DNA of 64,000 nucleotides from Lagopus muta (taxonomy: Eukaryota > Chordata > Aves > Galliformes > Phasianidae): positions 1,240,001 to 1,304,000 of the forward strand of contig NC_064449.1 in assembly GCF_023343835.1 (NCBI RefSeq). Direction: 5' to 3'. The notes below the pieces were generated by a model. It saw only the letters and a program-made list of their open reading frames with translations. It searched no databases and was not told the DNA's origin. Each line of letters begins with the position of its first letter. The stretch's first letter is position 1. Shown in pieces: positions 22,547-34,500 of this stretch. The position numbers and the translations under genes are program-made.

Positions 22547-25500
22547 GTACGTAGCATCACCCAATGGCCTGGGCTGAAAAGGAGCACTGTGCTCATCTAA
22601 TTTCAGCCCCCTTCTATGTGCAGAGTCGCTAACCATCAGACCAAGCTGCCCAGAGCCACATCCAGCCTGGCCTTGAATGCTTCCTCTTCAGTTTTTCCTA
22701 CCTTTTCCTCTGCAGGTGGCAGTGTTCTGATTTAAGTGTGTGGTGCATCTCTTGGTTTTGGAAGACAAAAGCTCAGAAGTGAGACAGACAAATACTTCCT
22801 GTGTGTGGGATACAGCCAGGTTTTCTGCTTGGGTTTAGAGACAGATTTACTTTTCTCTTTCAGCTGCTGCCAACTGCAATGTTTCACGTTTGGTGATGCA
22901 CTGTGGTACACATGCAGACAGCTGGCTCAGGCAGCAGGATGTTTGAGGCTCTGGAAGGGCAACCCACAGCACAGTGCTGCAGGGGTACTGAGTACTACCA
23001 ATCCAGAAGGGTCAATCTGTATGAGCAGAGCCTTCATTAAGAGTTGGGGTGATTCTTCGTGTCATCCCAGAATCTGCATCTAGCTTCACGTACGTGAAGA
23101 TTTAGATGCACAGTACTGCTAATTCATTTCTGTAATTATCACATCAACAAGGGCGGGTTTGCCAGTCTTGTTGTTCTGGTGCTGAATGTCCCCTTGTGTT
23201 TTCCCAGAGTTAGTGTTGACTTTTTTTTTTCTCTGAAGAAGAAACTAATCTAATTAATGAGACTAAGATAGAACTAACAAATTGTATTGCTTTGGCTCAG
23301 CTGAGATTGTAAGTGAGAGATCTGGATCACAAACAGTCGCTAAGTATTTTCTGCTGCTTTTGCAGGTAGAGGTAAATACATGTCAGTGATGTAGGCTGAA
23401 GGCTTTCTAACCACAATGAAATGCTGTTGCCACTGACACTGTCACTTGGTTGACTTCATCGGGCTCAGCATTTCATCCATGTCTGTTTTTAATATATGCC
23501 TGGTTAGTTCCTTCCTACTGAGAAGTCGTGTGCCCTGGTAGTGTTGTTGCAAACAATACTTCTGTGTTTATCTGTCCCACCCAATGTGTTTATGTTCCAG
23601 AGGTAGGCCCAGATCTGTTGTGTTCTATCCCTGTCTTGTGTCTGCATCCCTGCGTTGTAACCTAGGTGTGAGATCCAACATCTGGTTAATTTGAACCAAA
23701 GAGAAGTGTGCCTTGTCTTGTTGACTTGACTCCTTGCTGCGGAGAGACACTGGGAATGGGGTGTAGCTGTAAGAAGCCTTGTGAGGAGTTTACTTAGTGG
23801 GAAGGTGTGCCCAGAGAGGTTTGGAGCTGTCTCTGGAGTCAGATGAAGGCAGTGCTCTGTGCCCTGTGGGGAACCTGGGGAGGTTTCTGAGCCCATGGGG
23901 GAGAGAGTGAAGGCCCTGTGTGTGCTGGCTCAGCTTGTGACCACTGTTTCTGAAGCTGGAAATCTCCAAGGCTTCACACCAAGAGAGATGTGCAACATGC
24001 CTTACTTGTGGGCTTTGCCTCTTGCTGTGCTTTATTTATTCTTTAGTCTTCTTTTGCAAGTTAGAGAGCTCTCTGCTGTCTGCAGGGCGTTTACTGCCTG
24101 AGGACCCTTTCTGTGTGTTGCTTCTGTTGTCCCCTTGCATCCAAACTTAACACATGTTCAGTACTGCAGCATTGGGCTCAGGTGAAGAAAGCATATTTTC
24201 TTTTGGTGTTAGGGTGAAGACATCTAGAACTTTCTTTTGGAATCTGGCTATAATCTATGCAACAAACTTAGTAACAAATCAGTGCCAGGACCAATTCTGC
24301 CCACTGCCTGGTCCATCCATGAGCACATCTGTGTCTGTTTGGCTGAGAACACAAAAATAAAACATTTTTTTTCCACAATTCAGGAATATATTTTTGTATT
24401 TGTTGGATTAGGGGCACACAGGCAGCTCTCAACACTTGTCTTTTCCAGCTGCCTCTCTCCTTTGCACTGCTGTCAGGGACAAGCAGTGACCACCCCTAAA
24501 TAAAGAAGGAATACCTTGGGGGCAGATCATTTCTTTGAATTAGCATGATTGATTTGTTTCTATGTAATGAGTCCTGTCTTGGTTGAGCTGTGGGAAGGTC
24601 TGTTGTTGTTGGTTTTTTTTCCTATATTTTCTATAATTTTCTTTAAATCTTAAAATTACTATAGATGCTGAATTAGATAATAGATGCCTTATTTGTCTGG
24701 TTCCTCCAAAGGGAAAGGGATGGTCTGGGGGCTCCGGCCCTCAGAGGAAGGAACTGGTGCACTGTGAGCAATGCCAGCCCCTGGATCTGCAGCTGTGGCT
24801 TTCCAGGAGCAAATCACATCTGTTACCTGCAGAACTGCATGTCCTGGCAGTGCACGAAGGCGATGTCAGGATGCTGTTAGGATGGCGCTGCGAGTTCTGT
24901 GGCACACATTTGTATTCCATCACTTTTCTCTCATCTCCTCCCTTTACAGAAACCGGAGCCAAACGGTCAGTTCTGAAACCAGCGTGGATGAAAGCGGAGT
25001 GTTTGAAAGCCTGAAGGCTGAGACTTCTTCACCACAGCAGCTGTTCTCCGGCCTGGCAGGAATCCCCTCGGGATCCATCACAGCCACGCCGTTCCAGTCG
25101 GGTTTGGTCCTGGGCTCTTCAGCAGGAGGTGGGGAGGTGTTCATTCAGATGCCGGCCCCAAGGGAGGAGGGAGCGGGCCGCACGGAAGGAGCCCCGTTTC
25201 ACCACCGCCAGCAGCCCCATCATTTCCACCACAGCCATCACCGCGGTGCGTCCCTGCTGCACATGGCGGGGGGGGGACCGACACGGGCACGCTGAGGAGG
25301 GCAGTGAGGAGCAGGCTGGGACTCCGGCACCGGCGCTTTCAGAGCTGAAAGCGGTGATCGGTTGGCTGCAGAAGGGCCTTCCCTTCATCCTCATCCTCTT
25401 GGCTAAAGTCTGTTTCCAGCACAAGCTTGGTAAGCGGCCGTCCTTTTGGGGCTGTAAGGGGACTAGAGGGTGGTTAGGAAGTTCTGCCTTGCTGGGATGT

Positions 25501-28500
25501 CTGATGCATCTATCCCCATGGCAGCGTCTACAGCACGAAGGGGACACATTAAAATGCGTGGAATAGCAAGCTCTACTTTTTCACCTGACTTCCAATGCAA
25601 GCTGTTTTCATCTGTGTCAGTCCCATCTGTGTCAGTCCCATCTGCTCCTATCCTGATAATTGGGGATCCTTCCCGTTCCTGTTCCCAATCGCTCCTACAG
25701 GGGCTGAGGTGATGCCCAACAGCATCAGCAGTTACAGCTTGCAGTCGACATCTTCAGAGTTCCCTAAAGAATATGCTCTAGTTTCTATATTGGAGCTTGA
25801 GCATTTCGGCCCTTCAGTGGTCATGTAAAATGCACTCACCAAATCCTTCTCTTCTGTGACATGGTCTGTGTGGCATGTCTGAAGGTCCTTACTGGGTGTA
25901 ATGTGCTGAGATTATCATAGCGAAGCCAGTAATGCTTGAGTTTACTCTGCTTATAACCCAAAACCACCACTGATTTATGTCTGCAAAGCCTTGTTCTTTA
26001 AACTTGGTATTCTGTATCCTTTTGATAGCGAGCTCTGTGCTCTAGGAGCTGCCAAACTGGTGCTGTAATATTGTCTTCCAGCTGATTTCTGCTTGCCCAG
26101 TGCAGCCACAACTTGCAGCACTTCTGTTGTCCTGTTGTTAGCAGAGACTGTACTTGGCTGGCTGGCAAGCACTCATTGTGGTGTCTTTATTTCAGTTCAG
26201 CTTGTATTTGAATTTTGTGAGGCCAGACTGACGTTTTTCAGTTGCTTATTTATTTTAATTCCTGGTGCATCCAGAATATTACTCAGTAACTGTTCTTCAG
26301 AGCTCAAGGTGCTTGTATCAGATGGCTTAGGGCTGAAGTTCCTCCTGCATGGCCATATATACTCACAGTGCCTTTCCCTGCAGGGATTGCTGTGTGCATT
26401 GGCATGGCCAGCACATTTGCCTATGCCAACTCCACACTCCGAGAGCAGGTTGCTCTAAAGGTAAGCACAGCATCTTGCTTTCTTTTGCTCCCAGGCAACA
26501 TTTCTCTTAGTACACAAAATGTTTATGCTGAAAATTCTTTTGCAACGTAGGGTTGAATGCCGTTGTATAGATACAGGTCTGTCAGAGTGTCCTGTGAACA
26601 CAGGACTGTGAATGTGTCCTGTGGCACAATTCTCACTTCTGCCTACTTCTCCCCACTGATGCTTTTGGGAAAGGAAGTCATAGAAAAGCAAGAGAGGGAA
26701 AGTCAGGGAGGTGCAAACCTGCTTCTGCCACTGGCTGGCAGTGCTTCATCAAGCACTTCTCTGTGCCTCAGTTTCCCATTGTGCCTAGTGGAAATCAGTG
26801 TCATTAAATAGTAATGAGATGTAATTCTCTAGTGTTTAATTGTTCAGATTAAGGATTTGCAGGCGTGGTACTTGTTAATGTCTCTATAATGCTGTCCTGA
26901 TGTTAAACTTAGAATATAAAGAAACTGGGGGATTTTCTCAGTTTTTACAATCTTCATTGTCAGCAAAATAGTTCAACAGCACCAAAAGCACAAAACAAGA
27001 ATTGCTTTTCTGTATGCACAAGCATACATTTATATGTACCAGTAGCAGTGAAATAAAGGTGATAGAGTGCCCAGGGAACAGATAAATTGCACAGTTGTGT
27101 AATAGATTGCTGTTGCCTTGCACTTTGCACCTCTGTCTTTCTCGCACTGTGCCCATTAATCCGCCTGCTTTAAATCTCAGCCTAACATCCCTGGCTGTTG
27201 AACAGCTACAAATAGCTCTATTCTTAATGCATCTTAATAAAGCTGCTTTTTTTCCCCTTCCCAAGAGTTTTTTTGCTCTCCAAAATAACACTGGGCCAAG
27301 ACCCAGGACAAGATCTTCTGCCTTCCAGCTTCCATCCGTAATGTTCCTCGTGCTTTGAAATGTAAAATTTGTACTTCTTCTGACCTTTAATTATTTCTTC
27401 AGTCAAAAATACATGTTCCAGAGCCTTCATGTATTCAGACAACATTCATGTGCTGCATGAAGCAGTGGGCTATGCTACCTTTGGTTTAGCTGAGCCTTCT
27501 AAGTGACTTTGGGTAGATCTGTAAAACACTCCTTTCACAAAGTGCCATTCCACACAGGTTTAGGCTCAGAACTGCAGTATAATACGTGGAAGTGACTTCC
27601 TTTGAACTGTGTCTCAAACTGCATTTTAAATATCAGGAGAATTTAGATGTCCCCAGAGAGATCCCAACTTTGAACACTGCATTCTGCAAACCAGGCTGTC
27701 GTTTCCACCAGTGTGTTTGCATTAATTTCTCTGAAGTTGCTGTTTGCAGAGGTTGGGTGATGAGAGCCCTTTCTGCTTGTGTTCTAAGTGTCTTTACTCA
27801 GCAGCCTGTTTGTGAATCTTAGTCCCGTGTAAATAACTGATTCCTGAATTCTCAATTGCATGCCTGGATCCCCTGGGCTGGCCCTGCATTTTTCAGCAGC
27901 CAGGAGCTCAGTGCAGCCCTCGAGGCTTGGAATTAATGTTCTCTGCTTTTTGTTGCTCAGGAGAAGAGGTCAGTATTGGTTGTCTTCTGGATCTTGGCCT
28001 TTCTCACTGGGAACACCCTGTACTTGCTCTACACATTCAGCTCCCAGCAGCTGTACAACAGGTGGGCAGAATTTACATTGCATCTGATGGAGGCGGGTGG
28101 TAATTGCCAGGCTGGAAAGGAGGAAGCCCACTTCTACTCACTCTTCAGGAAGTGTGGATGCTCACTGTGTTTGCTGTCGTTGTTACACCTTTGTGGTACC
28201 TTCCAACACAGGAAAAGAATATGCCTATCACTTTTATCAGAGGACTATGCCCCTATCAGTAAGTGACATAACCAGGTCTGAACGAGCCAGCTGTGATGAT
28301 AAGCTACAGTTTCTGCTTGAAATACATGCACTTGCCACTGAAATACAAACACTTCTTAAGCATCAAAGCAGGCTGGATAGTTTTTCATAGCAGAACTTTT
28401 CCATTTTGAATGCTGTGACTGAACGTAGGGAGCAGCTGTTGGAAGCAGATAAGAATGGACCAACTGGTTTGACTGGTCCTGTCATATTTTCTTTTTGGTC

Positions 28501-31500
28501 TGTCCAACTTTTAGTCTGTTACTGGAGATAAGCTGGTCATGAAGCAGCTGTGTGTTACCTCACTGTACTCAGCACTTGGAGGCATCTGGGTCTGGTGTGA
28601 TTAAGATGGGCTCAACTTTCAAATTCTGACTGAAGCACTTCTCAAATACAGAGGAGTTAGTATCCATGGATTTGGTTCAGTACTATCCCTGCAAAGATAC
28701 TTAAGCAAAGAGAGATTAGTGGAATAAGTAGGAAGAAATGAAGCAATTATCAAACCCAGTCACTTGAGAAGGTAGTTTTGGCACTCTTAGTTAACACCGC
28801 ATGAATTATCTTCCCAATTAGAATATTACTTGTCCCACTGGAAGAAACTTTAATTTCAGAATTAAAATATTTTCTGGAGTATACAATGCACATAGCATGC
28901 ATCAGTTGGGCTATGGCTGGACATCTCTCAGGTGTGTTCTTTCTCTCACTTAGTTCATTGCTTATCAGATTCTCCCCACAAATACTGTCTGTGCAGTGGA
29001 GGAGTCCAGGTCTACAGCCTGCCCACCCGCCTGGTTGCTTTTGGAGTTGCTCCTAATGAATTAGGGTTTCATTATTGGAAAGTTGTGTTTGTAAAGAAGA
29101 GAGAGAGCTGGGAAGTTATGTAGGTAAGAATGAGAGGTGGTGAGCTGTGGGATAAACTCCATGCAGTTTATGGGCGACACGAAAGAGGTATGGCAGAAAG
29201 GTGTGAAGGTGCTCAGAAGAAATTGATTGCACCATAGGGAAGCAACGTGGCTTTAGGAAGCAGGTTAAGGTTAAGCTCACGAATAGAAATAGTTTAAAAT
29301 CTGAGACAAGTCTCCTGAAATACAAGGGTTTCAGCAATCTGGGACCATCCTGCACACTGTTTAGGGCATAGTTTATTAAGAGTAAACAGTCTGGGCAATC
29401 ACTTACTGGAAAACCCCTTCTTGCAAGTGATGTGTTGGTGCACGGGAGGACCTGTGCCCATTCACAAGGCAGGCCTGTGACGTTAGAAATAACTGTTTTG
29501 TTTTTTCCTTCTTCCTCATTTATTTTTCAATTCCTGATTTACTTACTCTTTACTTGTTTCTAGTGCATAAACAGTAGTAAAGTCTCTGATTCTGTTTTTG
29601 TTTTAGGGTTTAATTTTACCTGTTGTGCTGTGCCAATGTTGTGAGTATTTTAAATTCATGCTCAGGCTTTTCTTTCTGGGTTGTTTATTTTACCTTTCCT
29701 TTCTTTTTATTTTATTATTTTTTTAAATTTTTGCTTTCTACCACGAGGCTTTGATATGGAAATACCGTGGAGAGGAATCCTATTTTTTCAGTGTGAGTGG
29801 AGTCCAGGCCTCATTGCTGCTCATGGCTGCGTGAAGCTGTGCTGTCCTGCACTCCCCTTCTTTAAAGACCAGACGTTCAGCCCAGTCAGTAGCACTAAGC
29901 AAAGACCACTGCCTCATGGAGCTTTGGTTCAGGTGAGAGCTGCTAACTGGCAGCCTGTGAGCCTGTGACAGAGCATGGCCCTCCTGGAGCCCTAACCTTT
30001 CTGCCACAGTTCTGCTGTGTTCCCTTGTCACCCGCTCGTGACGAGCACAGCTGTACAGACTGCTGCCCCGAAATAGCTCTGCCTGTGGCGAGGCTGCTTC
30101 CATGAAGGAAGACACGGTGATCTTGAGTTTGGCTGTGACTTTCCTGTCCAAGGAACCGTACTAAAGAGCGAGGCCTCAAGTGAAAAGCTTTCACAGTCAG
30201 GACTGAAGGAGGTCTAAAGGCACTGTTGTTACACCAAAGGCTCTTTTTTAGTGGTCGATTGCAGGTTTTAATGCTTGAAATCTCAGAAATGGATTCTGTA
30301 CGTGTTTGGGTCCTGTGTTCTGATAGCAGGCAAACCTGCTGGCCTTGGTAGAAACAGGCAAGAGGCCCAGAGGAACCGTGGGACTAATCTGCATGTCTTA
30401 TTGCTGTTGCCCTTGAGAGCTTCACTGTGGTTCATGGGAGTTTCTCTGCCTTTGGCTGATGATGGGTAGAGCTGGAACCAAGAAGCCTAAATGAGGTTCT
30501 CCTCGTTGCTATTTGAACTTTGTTGTCATGCCTTTCAGCCTTATATTTTTGAAGCCCAACATTGAGAGATTGGACTTTTTTGACCTGATGTGGATCGTGG
30601 GGATCACAGACTTTGTGCTGAAGTATCTCACCATTGCACTGAAATGCCTGATTGTTGCCCTGCCTAAGATCATCTTAGCTGTCAAGTCAAAGGTAAGAGC
30701 CCCTTCCCTTCCGGATCCACGGATGTGTATCTTTGATAACATGAGGTCTTTACAACATGGGTACGGCCAGAAATACGGGTGGAAGGGCAGGAATCAGGAA
30801 ACCTCTGATGAAATTTTAGCAGTCACCTGGCAGTAGGTTTTGGGTTTTGAAAAATCATGGACCTGAGCAAGGCTTTGGTAATGCCAGCAAGTGATTGAAG
30901 GCCAGAGAGAGAGGTAAGCATTGCTTGAGGAGTAAGTGCTAGCAGTGAGATAACTGCGTTTCTAATGACTGCTGCTCTGTTTTCTGAGCTGGCTTTGTCA
31001 GTAGGTTAATTCTGAGGCACAAATTTCTTATTAACAGGAAGAAATTGCAAACACTCCTCTTCTTTCCACTTTGGGTCAAAAAAATAACTTTGAAATTGAA
31101 GCTACTGATACCACGCAAGATAACGCCTGTTCCTGTCATGGTTGAAGAAATATTTTAAGTAAACAATTAAAATACTTCAATAAATCACACACAAACCGGG
31201 CCTAACCTTTTAAACCTCCTCACCAAATCTTTTCTGAAGGTATCCTTTCATACATTCGCGTACGCAGATTTTACTCTTCACAGTCCTATCACTGCATCCT
31301 TCCACATGCAGTGTCTGCTTTTCGGTGGCCAAAGGTGGCAATGCATACTGTGGGCATTTGGTGAAGAAACTTTCTGGCAGCTGCTGGTATGGGAGGTGGA
31401 TGCAGATACCGCCATTAATGGATGAAAGTCCCAGGCAGGGCACTTAGGGGATATCTGAGCCGGGAATAGTTTTGCTTACAAATGACATGGGTGGCAGGGG

Positions 31501-34500
31501 AGTTGAGCAGTTTGTTCCTGCACAGCAGGGCTGTTTGAGGTGGTTATTAATTTATTTCTGGCAATTGTCCAAGTCCTCTGTGTTGGTTTTTGTTGTTGTT
31601 GTTGTTTTTTTTCCCCCCTTCTTCTCCTATTATTATTACTTTATTTGGGGAGATTAATGTGCTGGGTCAGAGCATAATCCAGCTTGGGGAGGGGAGGAAA
31701 AAAAAATGATGTGAATAGTCTTCCCAAGATAAATGGCAGCATTGGAAAAGGTTCACAGCCTTTGCTTGCTTGTCTGAGAGCTATCCCAAGTACTCATTAA
31801 TCCTTGTCGGGAGAGAAGAAAGAGAAGGGGGCTTTATTTGCAGCTACAGTGGGAGGCTGGTAAGATCACATCTGTCAAGGGCCTGTAATGATTCAGAGCA
31901 CAGATGCTTCATTTTTTAATACCTTTTTCTGGATGGCAGTACTTCTCACTTTTTTTTAAAGTCCCTTTTTGTCTTAGGATGTTGCTGATGGTCTCACTGT
32001 CCCTTGACATCTGAGACTGCTGTTACCTACTGCTATGGATCTGGATTTGCTTTTTATCCTGCTCCATACACTGCATCCATTAGGCCGAGCAGGGATGAGA
32101 TCTGGTGTAACAAATTAACCAAGATCAAACTGGGATGGGAGAGCTCCAAGAGAACCACAGGGTGCCACAGAAACCATCCCTGGTAACCACAGAGCCAAGC
32201 TCTTTCCCTGAGCCCTCCCCCAGCTCACCTCCACAAGCCAGCACAATTCTACTCATCTTATTTGTCAAGTGACCTTTTTATCCCCAGATAAGCTTGTTGT
32301 GAGTTAAAACAGTTCTACTGCACTCTGGACATTACCTTAACCAAACTCTTACCAAGGTACTTGCCACCTCCTGTCTTAATATTTATCAGATATAGAGTTA
32401 CTGTCTTCCTCCCCAAATGCTTGTGTCAGTGTTTGTGCTGGAAGCCTAGCCTGCGGTTTGTGAACTGGATGGCTGTTCCTTAATCACCACAGATAGCAAG
32501 CTGTTAGGGAAATAAATCTGTATGGTAGAGCTGTAAGGTCGTGGGCTCTTTTTTTTTCCCCAGGAAATATTCACCAAGGGCCTCTCCATGGATAAAGCTG
32601 GCAGCTCCTTATTATGCAAGTCCTGAAATGGGGATTACTACACTGTCAGGGACAGAGTTCAGTGCAGCAGCATTTGGGACAGAGGTATTTAATCTTGAAT
32701 TTCCTTGCATTATCTTCTTGCTGGTGGTAGTGGATGATAAAGCTTGCCAATGGGTGGAATATCAGGGGCTTTGATCATTCCATGGTCAGCTTCTGAGCAG
32801 GCTCTTCAGATGTTCCTCGTCTGGGAAGTTCAAAGGCACTTTGAAAGCCAGTTGGCTTTTCGTACTGCTCCTTGAGATTCTAGTCTCCTCTGTTATATTG
32901 TTTTCACTGATGCTTGCATCGTTTTTTCTTGTGATACGTTGCCTCTCAATGTCCTTCTCTTGAATCTCTTCTCCACATCTGCTGTGACTGAAGCAAGATC
33001 AGATTGTTCTTCCTCTTACACACTGAAACCTTTGTATGTCCTCTCAGTCTTCTCTATAGAAGAAACAATTATTTGAGTCTTTCCTCAGACTCATTCATTC
33101 CAGATCTTTGTTTTTCTTATTGCTCTCTGCTGGACTCTCTTTGTTTCTTTACTGAATTGCACCCCATCTTTTACAGACCATTTCTCTATTCTGTCAAATG
33201 ACTTTGGATTATGAATCTTTCTTCCAATGTACTTCTCAGTTTAGCCTCAACTGCACGTTTAACAAGCCTACTTGGTTCTATCATTAAAGTCATTGATGAA
33301 AGCAGTGAGTTGTATCAAATTCCACTTAGCTCAGATTGCAGCTTTTCGTTTGGACAGTGAACATAAAAAACTTTGGCTAGAGCAGTTCTCCCAGTCTCAA
33401 GTACATGGTCATGCATTGTGAGTATGGCCCCATCACAGGAAGGGCAGCATTTGGTTGAGGTGACATCGGTAATCGTGGATCCAGTACAGATTTAGAAGGA
33501 AAAAGTAAAAGGGCTTCTCATTGGCAATGGAAATGAGCCGTGGAATGAGTTAAGTTGAAAGGGGCCTTAAAGATCATCCAGTCCCAACCCCTGCTGTGTG
33601 CAGGTCACCAACCAGCAGCCCAGGCTGCCCAGAGCCACATCCAGCCTGGCCTTGAATGCCTGCAGGGATGGGGCATCCACAGCCTCCTTGGGCAACCTGT
33701 GCCAGTGCCTCACCACCCTCTGAGTAAAATATTTCTTCTCAGCATCAACCTCAATCTTCCTTCTTTCAATTTAAAGCCATTCTCCCTTGTTCTAGCACCA
33801 TCAGACCATGTAGAAAGTCAGCCTCCCTCCTGCCTGTAAGCTCCCTTCAAGTACTGCAGCACCTCAGTGAGGTCTCCCCGCAGCCTTCTCTTCTCCAAGC
33901 TGAACAAGCCCAGCTCCCTCAACCTTTCTTACAGGAGCTCCAGCCCTTTGCTCATCTTTGTGGCCCAATTCTGGACCTGCTGCAACAGCTGAAGGACAAC
34001 CTGAATTTTCACTGTATTCAGAATGAGATTTACTAAAGAGTGAACTCATAACTGAGAAAAAACAAGTTAACGTTAAGATGAAGAAAAAGAGGTTTGTCTT
34101 TTCAGTTTGAATACAGACAGCAATGAACATTTTGGGCCCAGAAAAGGTTAACAGGAACCAAAACAATACTCATTGCTTGAATGCAAAGCATGAAGGCTGC
34201 TGTATCTACCCAGGGTTTTCCAAGCTGGAGTATGTTAGACACAGAATATCTTTGCAGGTATCCCCAACAAAGGAAGAATGGAAATGTAAAAACATCACAG
34301 AGTTTCCCAGGTTCCAAACTAGCCTGGAAAAACAGAGATGCCAGGAAAGTCATGGAGAAAGAATAGTGTGTGCATAACAGAAAAAAGCAGCAAAGAAAGG
34401 AAAGTAACCCAAATCAGAGTCAGATCTTGTACCTCTGCACTGGGGGTTGGGAGAGAAGGTGGTGAAGCTGGTTAAAGATGTCCCTTCACCCCAAGAGCTC

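Larger units (their letters stand above)
22547..24949 (+). other. RNFT2 intron after coding exon 1
   Basis: GTACGT to TTTACAG. Holds the CR1 fragment at its 5' end, a 36-bp palindrome at 23,075-23,110 and otherwise no recognisable element. Confidence 0.8.
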
